In this document: piece after piece, positions 25,532 to 36,304 of the stretch
Position numbering within the stretch: the first letter of the stretch is position 1
Layout of the letters: each line of letters begins with the position of its first letter
NCBI GenBank assembly: GCA_019235415.1
Contig: JAFAKN010000645.1
Coordinates: 1 to 43,635 of the forward strand
From: Alphaproteobacteria bacterium
GTDB taxonomy: Bacteria > Pseudomonadota > Alphaproteobacteria > Reyranellales > Reyranellaceae
Direction of reading: 5' to 3'
Length of the DNA stretch: 43,635 nucleotides
Translations under genes and position numbers: made by a program
The notes under the pieces: model-generated
Seen by the model: only the letters and a program-made list of their open reading frames with translations
Databases searched by the model: none
What the model was told of the DNA's origin: nothing

Positions 25532-26944
25532 CTAGATATGGAGCGGACGCCCGTAGGCTGCCAGTACCGCCTCGTGCATCATTTCCGACAGCGTGGGATG
25601 GGGGAACACCGTCGCCATCAGCTCGGCCTCGGTAGTCTCCAGCGTCTTGGCGATGCTGTAGCCCTGGATCAGCTCGGTCACTTCCGCACCGATCATGTGG
25701 GCGCCCAAAAGCTCGCCTGTCTTGGCGTCGAACACCGTCTTGACGAAGCCCTCCGGCTCGCCGAGCGCGATCGCCTTGCCGTTGCCGATGAACGGGAACT
25801 TGCCGACCTTCACCTGCAGGCCCTTGGCCTTGGCCGCCGCCTCGGTGAGGCCGATGCTCGCCACTTGCGGCTGCGAATAGGTGCAGCCCGGGATGTTGTC
25901 GACCTTCATCGGATGCACGCTGTTCAGTCCGGCGAGCTTCTCGACGACGACCACCCCTTCGTGCATGGCCTTGTGGGCAAGCCACGGCGGACCTGCGACG
26001 TCGCCGATGGCGTAGACGCCGGGCTCGCCGGTGAAGCCCCATTGGTCGATCACGATGTGCGTCTTGTCGACCTTCACCTTGGTGCCTTCGAGGCCGATGT
26101 TCTCGACGTTGCCGACGATGCCCACGGCGCTGATCACCCGATCGACGGTGATCTCCTGGCTCTTGCCGCTGGCTGTGATGGTCGCGGTCACCTGGTCGGC
26201 GCCCTTTTTCAAGCCGGACACCGTCGCCCCGGTCAGGATCTTCATGCCCTGCTTCTCGAACTGGCGCTTGGCGAAGGCCGACACTTCCTCGTCCTCGACC
26301 GGCAAGATGCGATCGACGACCTCGACCACCGTCACCTCGGCACCCAGCGTGCGGTAGAAGCTCGCGAACTCGATGCCGATCGCGCCGGACCCGATGATCA
26401 GCAGCGACTTGGGAAACTCCGGCGGCACCATCGCATCCTTGTAGGTCCACACCAGCTTGCCGTCGGATTCAAGTCCGGACAGCTGACGCGCGCGCGCGCC
26501 GGTTGCAAGAATGATGTTCTTGCCTGCGAGTGTGACGTTGCTCTTGTCGTTCATCGCCACGGCGAGCTTGCGCAAGCCGCCTTCGCTGCCTGCGAGCTTG
26601 GCGCTGCCGTCGAACACCGTGATCTTGTTCTTGCGCATCAGCATCTTGACGCCGCTGCTCAGCTGATTCGCGACCTTGCGCGACCGCTCGACCACCTTCT
26701 TGGCGTCGTAAGAAAATTCTTTCACCGACAGGCCGAACGACTCGGCGTGCTTCATCAGACCGTAGACTTCCGACGTGCGCAGCAGCGCCTTGGTCGGGAT
26801 GCAGCCCCAGTTGAGGCAAATGCCGCCCATGTGCTCGCGCTCGACGACAGCGGTCTTGATGCCGAGCTGCGCGGCGCGGATGGCGGCGACGTAGCCACCC
26901 GGGCCGCCGCCGACGACGATGAGATCGAAGTTGGTGTCGGCCAT
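25532..26944 (-). CDS. lpdA: Dihydrolipoamide dehydrogenase (E3)
   Basis: FAD enzyme that reoxidises dihydrolipoyl groups with NAD+, 470 residues. The FAD-binding site G-G-G-P-G-G-Y-V-A-A is followed by the redox disulfide in C-L-N-W-G-C-I-P-T-K. The NAD site G-S-G-A-I-G-I-E-F and the second FAD motif G-D-V-A-G-P are present. The dimer-interface catalytic pair is in H-P-T-L-S-E. Given its place behind pdhA/B/C it most likely serves the pyruvate dehydrogenase complex. Two small unknown genes separate it from pdhC. Confidence 0.95.
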   Translation of the reverse strand: MADTNFDLIVVGGGPGGYVAAIRAAQLGIKTAVVEREHMGGICLNWGCIPTKALLRTSEVYGLMKHAESFGLSVKEFSYDAKKVVERSRKVANQLSSGVKMLMRKNKITVFDGSAKLAGSEGGLRKLAVAMNDKSNVTLAGKNIILATGARARQLSGLESDGKLVWTYKDAMVPPEFPKSLLIIGSGAIGIEFASFYRTLGAEVTVVEVVDRILPVEDEEVSAFAKRQFEKQGMKILTGATVSGLKKGADQVTATITASGKSQEITVDRVISAVGIVGNVENIGLEGTKVKVDKTHIVIDQWGFTGEPGVYAIGDVAGPPWLAHKAMHEGVVVVEKLAGLNSVHPMKVDNIPGCTYSQPQVASIGLTEAAAKAKGLQVKVGKFPFIGNGKAIALGEPEGFVKTVFDAKTGELLGAHMIGAEVTELIQGYSIAKTLETTEAELMATVFPHPTLSEMMHEAVLAAYGRPLHI

Positions 26945-26945
26945 G

Positions 26946-27389
26946 CTACTGTGACCAACTCAGCGCTTCATTGATCTGTGTCTGAGAAACTTTGGCGGAA
27001 GGATCAAATTCCACTCTAAGTTCCGTACCGTCGAGTCGCACACGATTAATCTTCACCACCATCTTGAGGGCAGCCACGGTTACGGCGATTTCCAGGCTGG
27101 ATGCCGCTTGCGAACGTCGCAGATCTCGTTCGATCCGAGTGATGTCGTTCAGTGCCGCTTCCAGACGCTGGACGCTCGCATGGATGGAATGAATGTTTTC
27201 AACCGCTTTGCCCCGCCGCTCGGACGATGCGGACCAAGCTGATGCGCCTTGTTGGCTTGCCACGTCATTCCACCTCAATGGCGCTGGGCGCCTGGTCTTG
27301 GCGATTGCCCAGACAGAATTCAAAGTTAGGAAGACCGCGGCGATACCCGTGGCCCACATCAAAGCGTTGAGGGGAAGCGTCAGGTCCAT
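26946..27389 (-). CDS. Unknown membrane-anchored coiled-coil protein
   Basis: 147 residues with no family I recognise. A single hydrophobic helix (about 8-29) is followed by a basic patch, a Ser/Ala-rich stretch and a predicted coiled coil (about 58-96, with E-x-L-x-x-x-I-x-x-I spacing). A C-terminal alpha/beta segment (V-V-K-I-N-R-V-R-L-D-G-T-E-L-R-V-E-F-D) ends it. By eye its GC content is lower than the flanking pdh genes, suggesting a later insertion or relaxed constraint. Its stop is one base from the lpd start and it follows a 35-codon frame by 12 bases, so it is embedded in the operon. Confidence 0.7.
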   Translation of the reverse strand: MDLTLPLNALMWATGIAAVFLTLNSVWAIAKTRRPAPLRWNDVASQQGASAWSASSERRGKAVENIHSIHASVQRLEAALNDITRIERDLRRSQAASSLEIAVTVAALKMVVKINRVRLDGTELRVEFDPSAKVSQTQINEALSWSQ

Positions 27390-27401
27390 GGTTAGTTCGC
27401 C

Positions 27402-27509
27402 TCAGGCACCGGCATCGATGCGGACTGCGTACACTAGAGACAAAGCCACTCCACCTACGAGCATTATGGAGCAGCCGTCGATCAAAGGCAGCTGAAAGGT
27501 CAGGCGCAT
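27402..27509 (-). CDS. 35-residue single-helix membrane micro-protein (predicted)
   Basis: A very short frame directly after pdhC. The ATG at 27509 has an excellent GGAGAG ribosome site overlapping the pdhC stop region. The product has a polar start (R-L-T-F-Q-L-P-L-I-D-G) and one hydrophobic helix (about residues 13-29), ending D-A-G-A. It precedes the 147-residue membrane protein by 12 bases. No homolog is recognised. Coding status rests on spacing, ribosome site and hydrophobicity only. Confidence 0.45.
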   Translation of the reverse strand: MRLTFQLPLIDGCSIMLVGGVALSLVYAVRIDAGA

Positions 27510-27517
27510 GCGCTCTC

Positions 27518-28816
27518 CTACGCCAGCATCGCGGCCGGCTGCTCGACGTAGGCGCGCAGGGTTTGCAGCCATTGCGCGCCCATGGCGCCGTCGACGACGC
27601 GGTGGTCGACCGCGAGCGTGCAGCTCATCATGTTGCGCGCCACCACCTGGCCCTTGCGCACGACGGCCCGCTCCTCGCCCTTGCCGACGGCCAGGATCAT
27701 CGCCTGCGGCGGGTTGATGATGGCGGCGAAGCTGTCGATGCCGAACATGCCCAGGTTGGAGATCGTGAAGCCGCCGCCCTGAAACTCCTCGAGCTTGAGC
27801 TTGCCGATCTTGGCGCGCCCGGCGAGGTCTTTCATCTCGGACGCAATCTGCGCCAGCCCCTTCATGTCGGCGCTGCGCACGATGGGCGTGATCAGGCCGC
27901 GGTCGGTGGCGACAGCGACCGCGATGTCGACCGCGCCGTACTGGATCATCTCGTCCTCGGTCCACGAGGCATTGCACTCGGGATGGTCGCGCAGCGCCTT
28001 GGCGCAGGCCTTGATCATCATGTCGTTGACCGAGACCTTGGTCCCCTTCTTCTCGGCCACCGCGTTGATTGCCTGTCGCGCCGCCAGCAGTGCGTCGATC
28101 TCGAGATCGACCGTCAGGTAGAAGTGCGGGACGGTCTGCTTGGACTCGAGCATGCGCCGCGCGATCACCTTGCGGATCGAGGTGTGCGGCACGCGGCTGT
28201 CGCCCGGCGCCACGAACACCGGCTGAGGTGTCGGTGCCGGCGCAGGCTTCGCGGCCGGGGCGGGCTTCGGTGCGGGCGCCGCGACGGGCTTCGCATGCTC
28301 GACGTCCGCCTTGATGATGCGGCCGTGCGGCCCACTGCCCTTGATGGCCGAAAGATCGATGCCCTTCTCCGCGGCAATGCGCTTGGCGAGCGGCGAGGCG
28401 AAGATACGATTGCCGGTCGATGCGGGTGCCGGCTTCGCCGCGGGCACCGATGCCGAAGGTGCGGGAGCCGCAGCCGGCTTTGCAGCGGACGGCGCTGCAG
28501 GTCCTGCGGCAGCGGGCGCAGGCTTCGGGGCCGAAGTCGGTGCCGGCGCAGCAATCGCCGGCACCTCGGTTTCGCCGTCCTCCAGCAGGACGGCGATCAC
28601 GGCGTTCACCTTCACGCCCTCGGCGCCCTCCGGCACGACGATCTGGCCGATCTTGCCTTCGTCGACCGCCTCGACCTCCATGGTCGCCTTGTCGGTCTCG
28701 ATCTCGCAGATCACCTGACCCGCCTTGACCGGCTCGCCCACGTTGACGTGCCACTTGGCGAGCTTGCCCTCGGTCATGGTCGGCGACAGCGCCGGCATCA
28801 GGATGTTGATGGACAT
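27518..28816 (-). CDS. pdhC: Dihydrolipoamide acetyltransferase (E2 of pyruvate dehydrogenase)
   Basis: Core of the pyruvate dehydrogenase complex, transferring acetyl groups to CoA. 432 residues: one N-terminal lipoyl domain with the modified lysine in E-T-D-K-A-T-M-E-V, a long Ala/Pro linker (about 80-140), and a peripheral-subunit-binding domain (A-S-P-L-A-K-R-I-A-A-E-K-G-I-D). After a second Ala/Pro linker comes the catalytic domain with D-H-R-V-V-D-G-A near the C-terminus. Its first 45 residues are almost the same as those of PdhB. The pdhB stop lies 15 bases upstream. Confidence 0.95.
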   Translation of the reverse strand: MSINILMPALSPTMTEGKLAKWHVNVGEPVKAGQVICEIETDKATMEVEAVDEGKIGQIVVPEGAEGVKVNAVIAVLLEDGETEVPAIAAPAPTSAPKPAPAAAGPAAPSAAKPAAAPAPSASVPAAKPAPASTGNRIFASPLAKRIAAEKGIDLSAIKGSGPHGRIIKADVEHAKPVAAPAPKPAPAAKPAPAPTPQPVFVAPGDSRVPHTSIRKVIARRMLESKQTVPHFYLTVDLEIDALLAARQAINAVAEKKGTKVSVNDMMIKACAKALRDHPECNASWTEDEMIQYGAVDIAVAVATDRGLITPIVRSADMKGLAQIASEMKDLAGRAKIGKLKLEEFQGGGFTISNLGMFGIDSFAAIINPPQAMILAVGKGEERAVVRKGQVVARNMMSCTLAVDHRVVDGAMGAQWLQTLRAYVEQPAAMLA

Positions 28817-28831
28817 CGGAACGCCCCCGCC

Positions 28832-30223
<1,392 letters not shown>

Positions 30224-30227
30224 CGGA

Positions 30228-31247
30228 TCAGGCTCCGACCAGGACGTCGGTCCACACTTCCGACGGGTCGGGCTCGGGACTGTGCTGGGCGAACTCGGCG
30301 GCGTCGTTGATGGTCTTGCGGATCTCCGCGTCGACCGCCTTCAGCGCCGCCTCGTCGATGAGCTTCTGGTCGAGCAACAGCTTGCGCACGTGGTCGATCG
30401 GATCGCGCTCGTTGCGGTACTTGTCGACCTCTTCCTTGGTCCGGTACTTGGCCGGATCGCTCATCGAATGGCCGCGATAGCGGTAGGTCTGCATCTCGAG
30501 AATATAGGGTCCATTGCCGGCCCGGGCGTGCTCCACCGCCTTCAGCCCCTCGCTGCGCACGGCCATCACGTCCATGCCGTCGACCCGCTCCCCGGGAATA
30601 CCGAATGCCTCGCCATGGCGAAACAGCTCGGTGATGGCCGAAGCGCGCTCGACCGACGTGCCCATGCCGTAGCGGTTGTTCTCGATGATGTAGATCACCG
30701 GCAGCTTCCACAGCGCCGCCATGTTCATGGCCTCGTAGACCTGCCCCTGGTTGGCGCTGCCGTCGCCGAAATAGGTCAGCGCGACGTTGGCCTTGCCGTT
30801 GAACTTGTGGGCAAAGGCCAGCCCGGTGCCGATCGGGACCTGGGCGCCGACGATGCCGTGCCCGCCGAAGAAGTTCTTCTCGCGGCTGAACATGTGCATG
30901 GAGCCGCCCTTGCCCTTGGAATAGCCGCCGCTGCGGCCGGTCAGCTCGGACATTACGCCTTTGGGGTCCATGCCGGCGGCCAGCATGTGGCCGTGGTCGC
31001 GATAGGAGGTGATGATCGAATCGCCCAGCTGAATGGTCGATTGCATGCCGACCACGACAGCCTCCTGGCCGATGTAGAGATGGCAGAATCCACCGATCAG
31101 TCCCATGCCGTAGAGCTGGCCCGCGCGTTCCTCGAAACGGCGGATCAGCAGCATGTCGCGATAGAAGCGTTTCAGCTGCTCGGCGTCACCTGGCGCTGAA
31201 GGCGCGGCGGGAGCAGATTCCTTCGGCTTGGTGGCCGGCTTCGCCAT
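30228..31247 (-). CDS. pdhA: Pyruvate dehydrogenase E1 alpha subunit
   Basis: Alpha subunit of the E1 heterotetramer, 339 residues. The thiamin-diphosphate motif G-D-G-S-A-N-Q-G through E-N-N is clear. [14 protein letters not shown] and the [11 protein letters not shown] loop are classic E1 alpha features. The N-terminus is an Ala/Pro/Lys-rich extension of about 25 residues. A GAGGGGG ribosome site precedes the ATG. It is the first gene of pdhA-pdhB-pdhC-(two small genes)-lpd-lipA-START. Confidence 0.96.
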   Translation of the reverse strand: MAKPATKPKESAPAAPSAPGDAEQLKRFYRDMLLIRRFEERAGQLYGMGLIGGFCHLYIGQEAVVVGMQSTIQLGDSIITSYRDHGHMLAAGMDPKGVMSELTGRSGGYSKGKGGSMHMFSREKNFFGGHGIVGAQVPIGTGLAFAHKFNGKANVALTYFGDGSANQGQVYEAMNMAALWKLPVIYIIENNRYGMGTSVERASAITELFRHGEAFGIPGERVDGMDVMAVRSEGLKAVEHARAGNGPYILEMQTYRYRGHSMSDPAKYRTKEEVDKYRNERDPIDHVRKLLLDQKLIDEAALKAVDAEIRKTINDAAEFAQHSPEPDPSEVWTDVLVGA

Positions 31248-31273
31248 GAATTCCCCCTCGCTGGTCCGCTGGG

Positions 31274-31297
31274 CTTATAGCATCGCGGATCGCGATG
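31274..31297 (-). promoter_or_regulatory. Candidate pdh operon promoter -10 with operator-like inverted repeat
   Basis: Minus strand TATAAG (31279-31274) sits about 27 bases before the pdhA ATG. Immediately upstream is CATCGCG-GAT-CGCGATG (31281-31297), a 7-bp inverted repeat with a three-base centre lying where the -10/-35 spacer would be. No good -35 is visible, as expected for a regulated or activator-dependent promoter. Confidence 0.4.
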
Positions 31298-31421
31298 TGG
31301 TTGATCCGAAAGCAAAAAACCAGTTGAGCCCGCGTGCGTTGCAGCAATTGAGCGAATGTTTTTCGGCGAACCGTCGCACCCGACAGTTTCTTTCGGTCAG
31401 CCGCGAGGCGAACCCTGGCTG

Positions 31422-31718
31422 TCAGCGCGTGGGCATGAAGACGATGATGTCGTCCTTGCGCGAGAAGTTCAGCAGCACGCGCGCACGCTCGTCCAGCATG
31501 TCGGGCTCCAGGCTCTGATTGCGCAGTGCCGCGACACGACGCTCCCAGATTTTGCGCGTCGCTTCCGCTTCGGCGAGGTTCTGGTCAGCGATCAGCACCT
31601 CGCGCTGCAAGTGCGCCATGGCCAGCAAGCCGCGATCACCGTTGACCAGGTGATAGCCGAAATAGCCGAACATCATGGCGAAGACGATCGGCACCAGGAT
31701 TTGTCGGGGGCGCAACAT
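31422..31718 (-). CDS. Septum formation initiator FtsB/DivIC family protein
   Basis: Small division protein, 98 residues from the ATG at 31718 (AGGA nine bases upstream); an ATG at 31739 would add seven. One membrane helix near the N-terminus (I-L-V-P-I-V-F-A-M-M-F-G-Y-F-G-Y-H) is followed by a coiled coil (about 30-70) and a short domain ending D-I-I-V-F. In this group FtsB links FtsL and FtsQ in the divisome. Linkage to pdhA and enolase is common in alphaproteobacteria. Here enolase is separated from it by the AlaX, AraC and ABM genes. Confidence 0.85.
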   Translation of the reverse strand: MLRPRQILVPIVFAMMFGYFGYHLVNGDRGLLAMAHLQREVLIADQNLAEAEATRKIWERRVAALRNQSLEPDMLDERARVLLNFSRKDDIIVFMPTR

Positions 31719-31742
31719 ATGCCGGAATCCTAAAGGCATATG
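31716..31742. repeat. Inverted repeat covering the ftsB start
   Basis: CATATGCC (31716-31723) and GGCATATG (31735-31742) are perfect complements separated by 11 bases, and each includes one of the two possible ATG starts of the FtsB-like gene. The RNA hairpin would enclose the ribosome site AGGA, so it could influence translation. Confidence 0.4.
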
Positions 31743-31771
31743 GCAACATATTGTGTCCTGAAGTCAAGTCG

Positions 31772-31799
31772 GGCACTGTCTCACTTGTGAGACAGTGCC
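31772..31799. repeat. 28-bp near-perfect palindrome between alaX and ftsB
   Basis: A 13-bp arm, GGCACTGTCTCAC, is followed by TT and its exact complement. It begins right at the alaX stop. The hairpin would be very stable, but no T-run follows on either strand, so it is not a standard intrinsic terminator. It may be a mobile-element-derived (MITE or REP-like) palindrome or a 3'-end stabiliser. Confidence 0.7.
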
Positions 31800-32519
31800 T
31801 CACGGCGGCGGAGCGAGCGCGATGCGGACGCGGCGGTTGTGCCGGCCCTTGTTGTCGATCTTCAGGATGCGAATCGGCGGCGAGCTTCCGGTCGAGGCGA
31901 GGTGGGTGCCACCACAGGCTTGGCGATCGAGCCCGACGATCTCGACGACGCGGATCTTGCCGTCCGGCGTCGGCGGCGGTGCCACCGAGCGACTGCGGAT
32001 CAACCCCCGTTCCGCTTGCGCCTCCGCCATCGGTACGTATGCGAACTGCACGGCGATGTCTTGAGCGATCACGTCGTTGATCGGTCCCTCGAGCGCGCGC
32101 AGGCGATCGTTGTCGGCCCCTTGGATGTCGAAATCCATGCGGGCGCTGCCGTCCTCGTACATCTGCACGCCGGTCACCAGGGCGCCATCGAAGCTCTGGA
32201 AGACCAGCGCGTTCAGGATGTGCGAGCCGGTGTGCAGCTGCCGCATGGTGCGCCGGAAGTCGGCATCGACACACGCCTCGACGTCGCCGGAAAGCTCGGC
32301 CGGCGTATCGAGAAGATGCCAAAGCTTGCCGGCCGAGACGTCGAAGCCGGTCACCTTCGCCTCGCCGCCCGACCAGCGCAGCACGCCGCGGTCGGCGAGC
32401 TGGCCACCGCCGCCGGGATAGAACGGCGTTTGCGTAAGAGCGACCTTGCCGGGCATTGCCGCCGACACGGTCGTCTCCAGGGTCAGCGTCTCGGGATTCT
32501 CATGGCAGAAGAGATGCAT
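31800..32519 (-). CDS. Alanyl-tRNA editing protein, AlaX family
   Basis: Hydrolyses Ser-tRNA-Ala (and possibly Gly-tRNA-Ala) in trans. 239 residues, matching the editing half of AlaRS. It has the Q-T-P-F-Y-P-G-G-G-G-Q segment, the zinc-binding H-T-G-S-H-I-L and the C-G-G-T-H motif near the C-terminus. No aminoacylation or C-Ala domain is present, so it is AlaX-M like. It is not overlapped by neighbours. A long palindrome follows its stop. Confidence 0.92.
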   Translation of the reverse strand: MHLFCHENPETLTLETTVSAAMPGKVALTQTPFYPGGGGQLADRGVLRWSGGEAKVTGFDVSAGKLWHLLDTPAELSGDVEACVDADFRRTMRQLHTGSHILNALVFQSFDGALVTGVQMYEDGSARMDFDIQGADNDRLRALEGPINDVIAQDIAVQFAYVPMAEAQAERGLIRSRSVAPPPTPDGKIRVVEIVGLDRQACGGTHLASTGSSPPIRILKIDNKGRHNRRVRIALAPPP

Positions 32520-32599
32520 GTCGCACTGCTAGCCGCGACTGCCGCAGGCGTATTGGCAAAAATTGCCCATCTCGGATGGGAGGCCTCGGATTTGCGGTC

Positions 32600-33430
32600 T
32601 CAGGCTGCGGCCGCCCGCGCGAATTGCAGGGGCGTGATGCCGTAGCAACGCTTGAAGTGCTTGGTGAGCGCGCTCTGGTCGTAGAAGCCCACTTCGGCGG
32701 CCACTTCGGCAATCGGCCGTGCATGCCTGAGATGGCGGCAGGCCATGTTGAGCCGAAGTTGCGTCAGATAGGCGTGCGGCGCGAGACCCGTGCTGCGCTT
32801 GAAGAGGCCGATCAGCTGGAAGGTCGTGAGGCCTACGCTCTCGGCCAGCTCCTCGAGGCGCAATTCCGAGGCATATTCCGAGCGCATGCGCTCGCGCACC
32901 CGCTCGAGGATCAGGCGGTCCTTTTTAGCACGCTCGAGCGTGCGGTTGGCACTGCCGTGGCGTTCGAACAAGCGACCGAACGTGCCGATCAGCAGCTCGC
33001 GCTCCTCGAAGGCGTCCCTGCCCTGCTCGATGGCGCAATGCATGGCGAGGAAGGCCTCGATCAGGTCGGCGTCCTTGAACATGTTGCGCGTGAAGTACGG
33101 GATGCGCTGGATTCCCAGTCCGGCAGCGACCTGGTCGAGGGCCGCCTGCGTCAGGTAGAGCGACCGGTAGCGCCAGCGGCTGCTCCAGCCCATCCAGCCG
33201 GCATGTGGCTCGGCCGGATTGAATACGAACAAGGTTGCGGGCTCGGCCTCCTCCACCTGGCCGCGGCTTTTGATGATCGAGCCGCCGTGTTCGGTCACGG
33301 CGACGACCAGCGCTTGGTGGGTGTGCGGCGGATACTCGTGGGTGGTGAAATCGGCGCGCAGCAGGCTAAGACCGGTGAGGTGCCGGTCCCACCAGTACTC
33401 AGTCAGATTATTTGGATCGAGGCGCGCCAC
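32600..33430 (-). CDS. AraC family transcriptional regulator
   Basis: Cupin-type N-terminal ligand-binding domain (H-E-Y-P-P-H-T-H-Q-A-L-V-V-A-V, F-N-P-A-E-P-H-A-G) followed by two C-terminal helix-turn-helices (L-E-E-L-A-E-S-V-G-L-T-T-F-Q-L-I-G-L-F-K and I-A-E-V-A-A-E-V-G-F-Y-D-Q-S-A-L-T-K-H-F-K). The start is uncertain. The GTG at 33430 with TTAGG upstream gives 276 residues and a normal length; a GTG at 33487 next to AGGAG is the alternative, and the frame extends further. It is divergent from a small ABM-domain gene that it probably regulates (inference from position). The ligand is unknown. Confidence 0.9.
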   Translation of the reverse strand: MARLDPNNLTEYWWDRHLTGLSLLRADFTTHEYPPHTHQALVVAVTEHGGSIIKSRGQVEEAEPATLFVFNPAEPHAGWMGWSSRWRYRSLYLTQAALDQVAAGLGIQRIPYFTRNMFKDADLIEAFLAMHCAIEQGRDAFEERELLIGTFGRLFERHGSANRTLERAKKDRLILERVRERMRSEYASELRLEELAESVGLTTFQLIGLFKRSTGLAPHAYLTQLRLNMACRHLRHARPIAEVAAEVGFYDQSALTKHFKRCYGITPLQFARAAAA

Positions 33431-33490
33431 GCGCAAGCCTAACCAACCGGTGCAATTTTCGCCAATACGCGATACCGCTCCTTGCACATT

Positions 33491-33515
33491 CTCCTGGAAC
33501 CTCGAATTCCAGGAG
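33491..33515. promoter_or_regulatory. Perfect inverted repeat between araC-type regulator and ABM gene
   Basis: CTCCTGGAA (33491-33499) and TTCCAGGAG (33507-33515) are exact complements around seven bases. On each strand the outward AGGAG faces a gene start: the plus copy lies eight bases before the ATG at 33524, the minus copy three bases before a GTG at 33487. It could be a regulator site, an mRNA hairpin hiding the ABM ribosome site, or both. Confidence 0.5.
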
Positions 33516-33523
33516 ATGTCCCT

Positions 33524-35313
<1,790 letters not shown>

Positions 35314-35350
35314 GAGCGGCCTGGAGGCCCGCGGTCCGGCAAGACAGGGT

Positions 35351-36304
35351 CTAGCGCCAGGCGCTCTTCAGCGACTGCTCGGTCTTCCACTTCTCCACGC
35401 CGGCGATGTCGTCGCAGGAGAAGGCCTGCGTGTTCTTGCGCGGATTGCCCTCGATCCAGGCGAAGACGATGCAGTGCGATTGGCTCGTGCTTCCCTGCTT
35501 GGTCTCGAACACGACTTCGCTCGATACCCCGGGGCCTCCCTTGGCGTCGCCGTAGTCGTCGATCACCGGCGCGATCTCGCCCACGATGCGGCCGGCTGCC
35601 TTGGTGCCGGCGTACCATTTTGCGAAGTCGGCAAACTGCTCGCCGACCGCACCCTTGCCGTCGGCCGCGACGTAGGCCTTGAGATCGCGTACCAGCGCTT
35701 GAGTCGCGGCGTCGGCCTTCGGCTCCGCCGCCTTGCGCCGCTCCGCCAGCCTGTTGCGCAGCGACTTCAAGGCATCGTTGCCCGAACTCGCAGCTGCCGG
35801 CGGCGTGCTGGGGGACGCCGTGACCGTCTGCGTCGACGGGTCGATGCGGCGGATCGGCACGCGCGCGGCCTCGGCGTTGAGCTCGCGTGCTTCCTGCGGC
35901 GTCAGCTTGCCGATCGCATGCATGCCGTGGCTCTTCTGCCAATCGGCGATCGCCTTGGTGGTGGAGTCCGACTGCAGGTTGCCGTCGATCGGGCCGTTGT
36001 ACTTGTCGAGCGTGTGCAGCGATTCCTGGATGCGCCTGCGGTCGGGTTCCGGGCTTTGCAGCACCGTCGTGTAGTCGGGCGCCGGGGCCGCCGGCGGCCT
36101 GCTGACGGCAACCGGCGCGCTGGGCTGAGGCGCCGGCGGCGGAGCGGATGGTTGCCCGCCTTGCCCGCACGCAGCCGGATTCTGGAAGCATCGCTCGACC
36201 TCGCCGGCACTCTGGCTCCAGGCCAGTACCGGAGCCAAGAGCGTCGGCGCCAGAAGCGCCAGGCAGATCAGCGGCCCTCCGCGCCGCATTAGGCCGCGCC
36301 GCAT
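35351..36304 (-). CDS. Exported peptidoglycan-binding-like protein of unknown role
   Basis: 317 residues from an ATG at 36304 sharing a base with the upstream stop (TGATG); an in-frame ATG at 36289 repeats the same M-R-R-G start. A signal peptide (L-L-A-P-T-L-L-A-P-V-L-A-W-S-Q) is followed by a Pro/Ala-rich stretch. A PG_binding_1-like helical domain (about 75-145, I-D-G-N-L-Q-S-D-S-T-T-K-A-I-A-D-W-Q) comes next, then a low-complexity linker. The C-terminal domain contains two cysteines and W-I-E-G-N-P-R-K-N and is unknown to me. The frame also stays open upstream through the neighbouring gene, which I take as a GC-rich artefact. Confidence 0.8.
   Translation of the reverse strand: MRRGLMRRGGPLICLALLAPTLLAPVLAWSQSAGEVERCFQNPAACGQGGQPSAPPPAPQPSAPVAVSRPPAAPAPDYTTVLQSPEPDRRRIQESLHTLDKYNGPIDGNLQSDSTTKAIADWQKSHGMHAIGKLTPQEARELNAEAARVPIRRIDPSTQTVTASPSTPPAAASSGNDALKSLRNRLAERRKAAEPKADAATQALVRDLKAYVAADGKGAVGEQFADFAKWYAGTKAAGRIVGEIAPVIDDYGDAKGGPGVSSEVVFETKQGSTSQSHCIVFAWIEGNPRKNTQAFSCDDIAGVEKWKTEQSLKSAWR

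Noticed and set aside
31300-31325. Intrinsic terminator downstream of ftsB (T-run on the minus strand)
   Set aside because: A TTTTTT tract exists on the minus strand, but the preceding sequence has direct GCTCAA repeats and does not form a stem.
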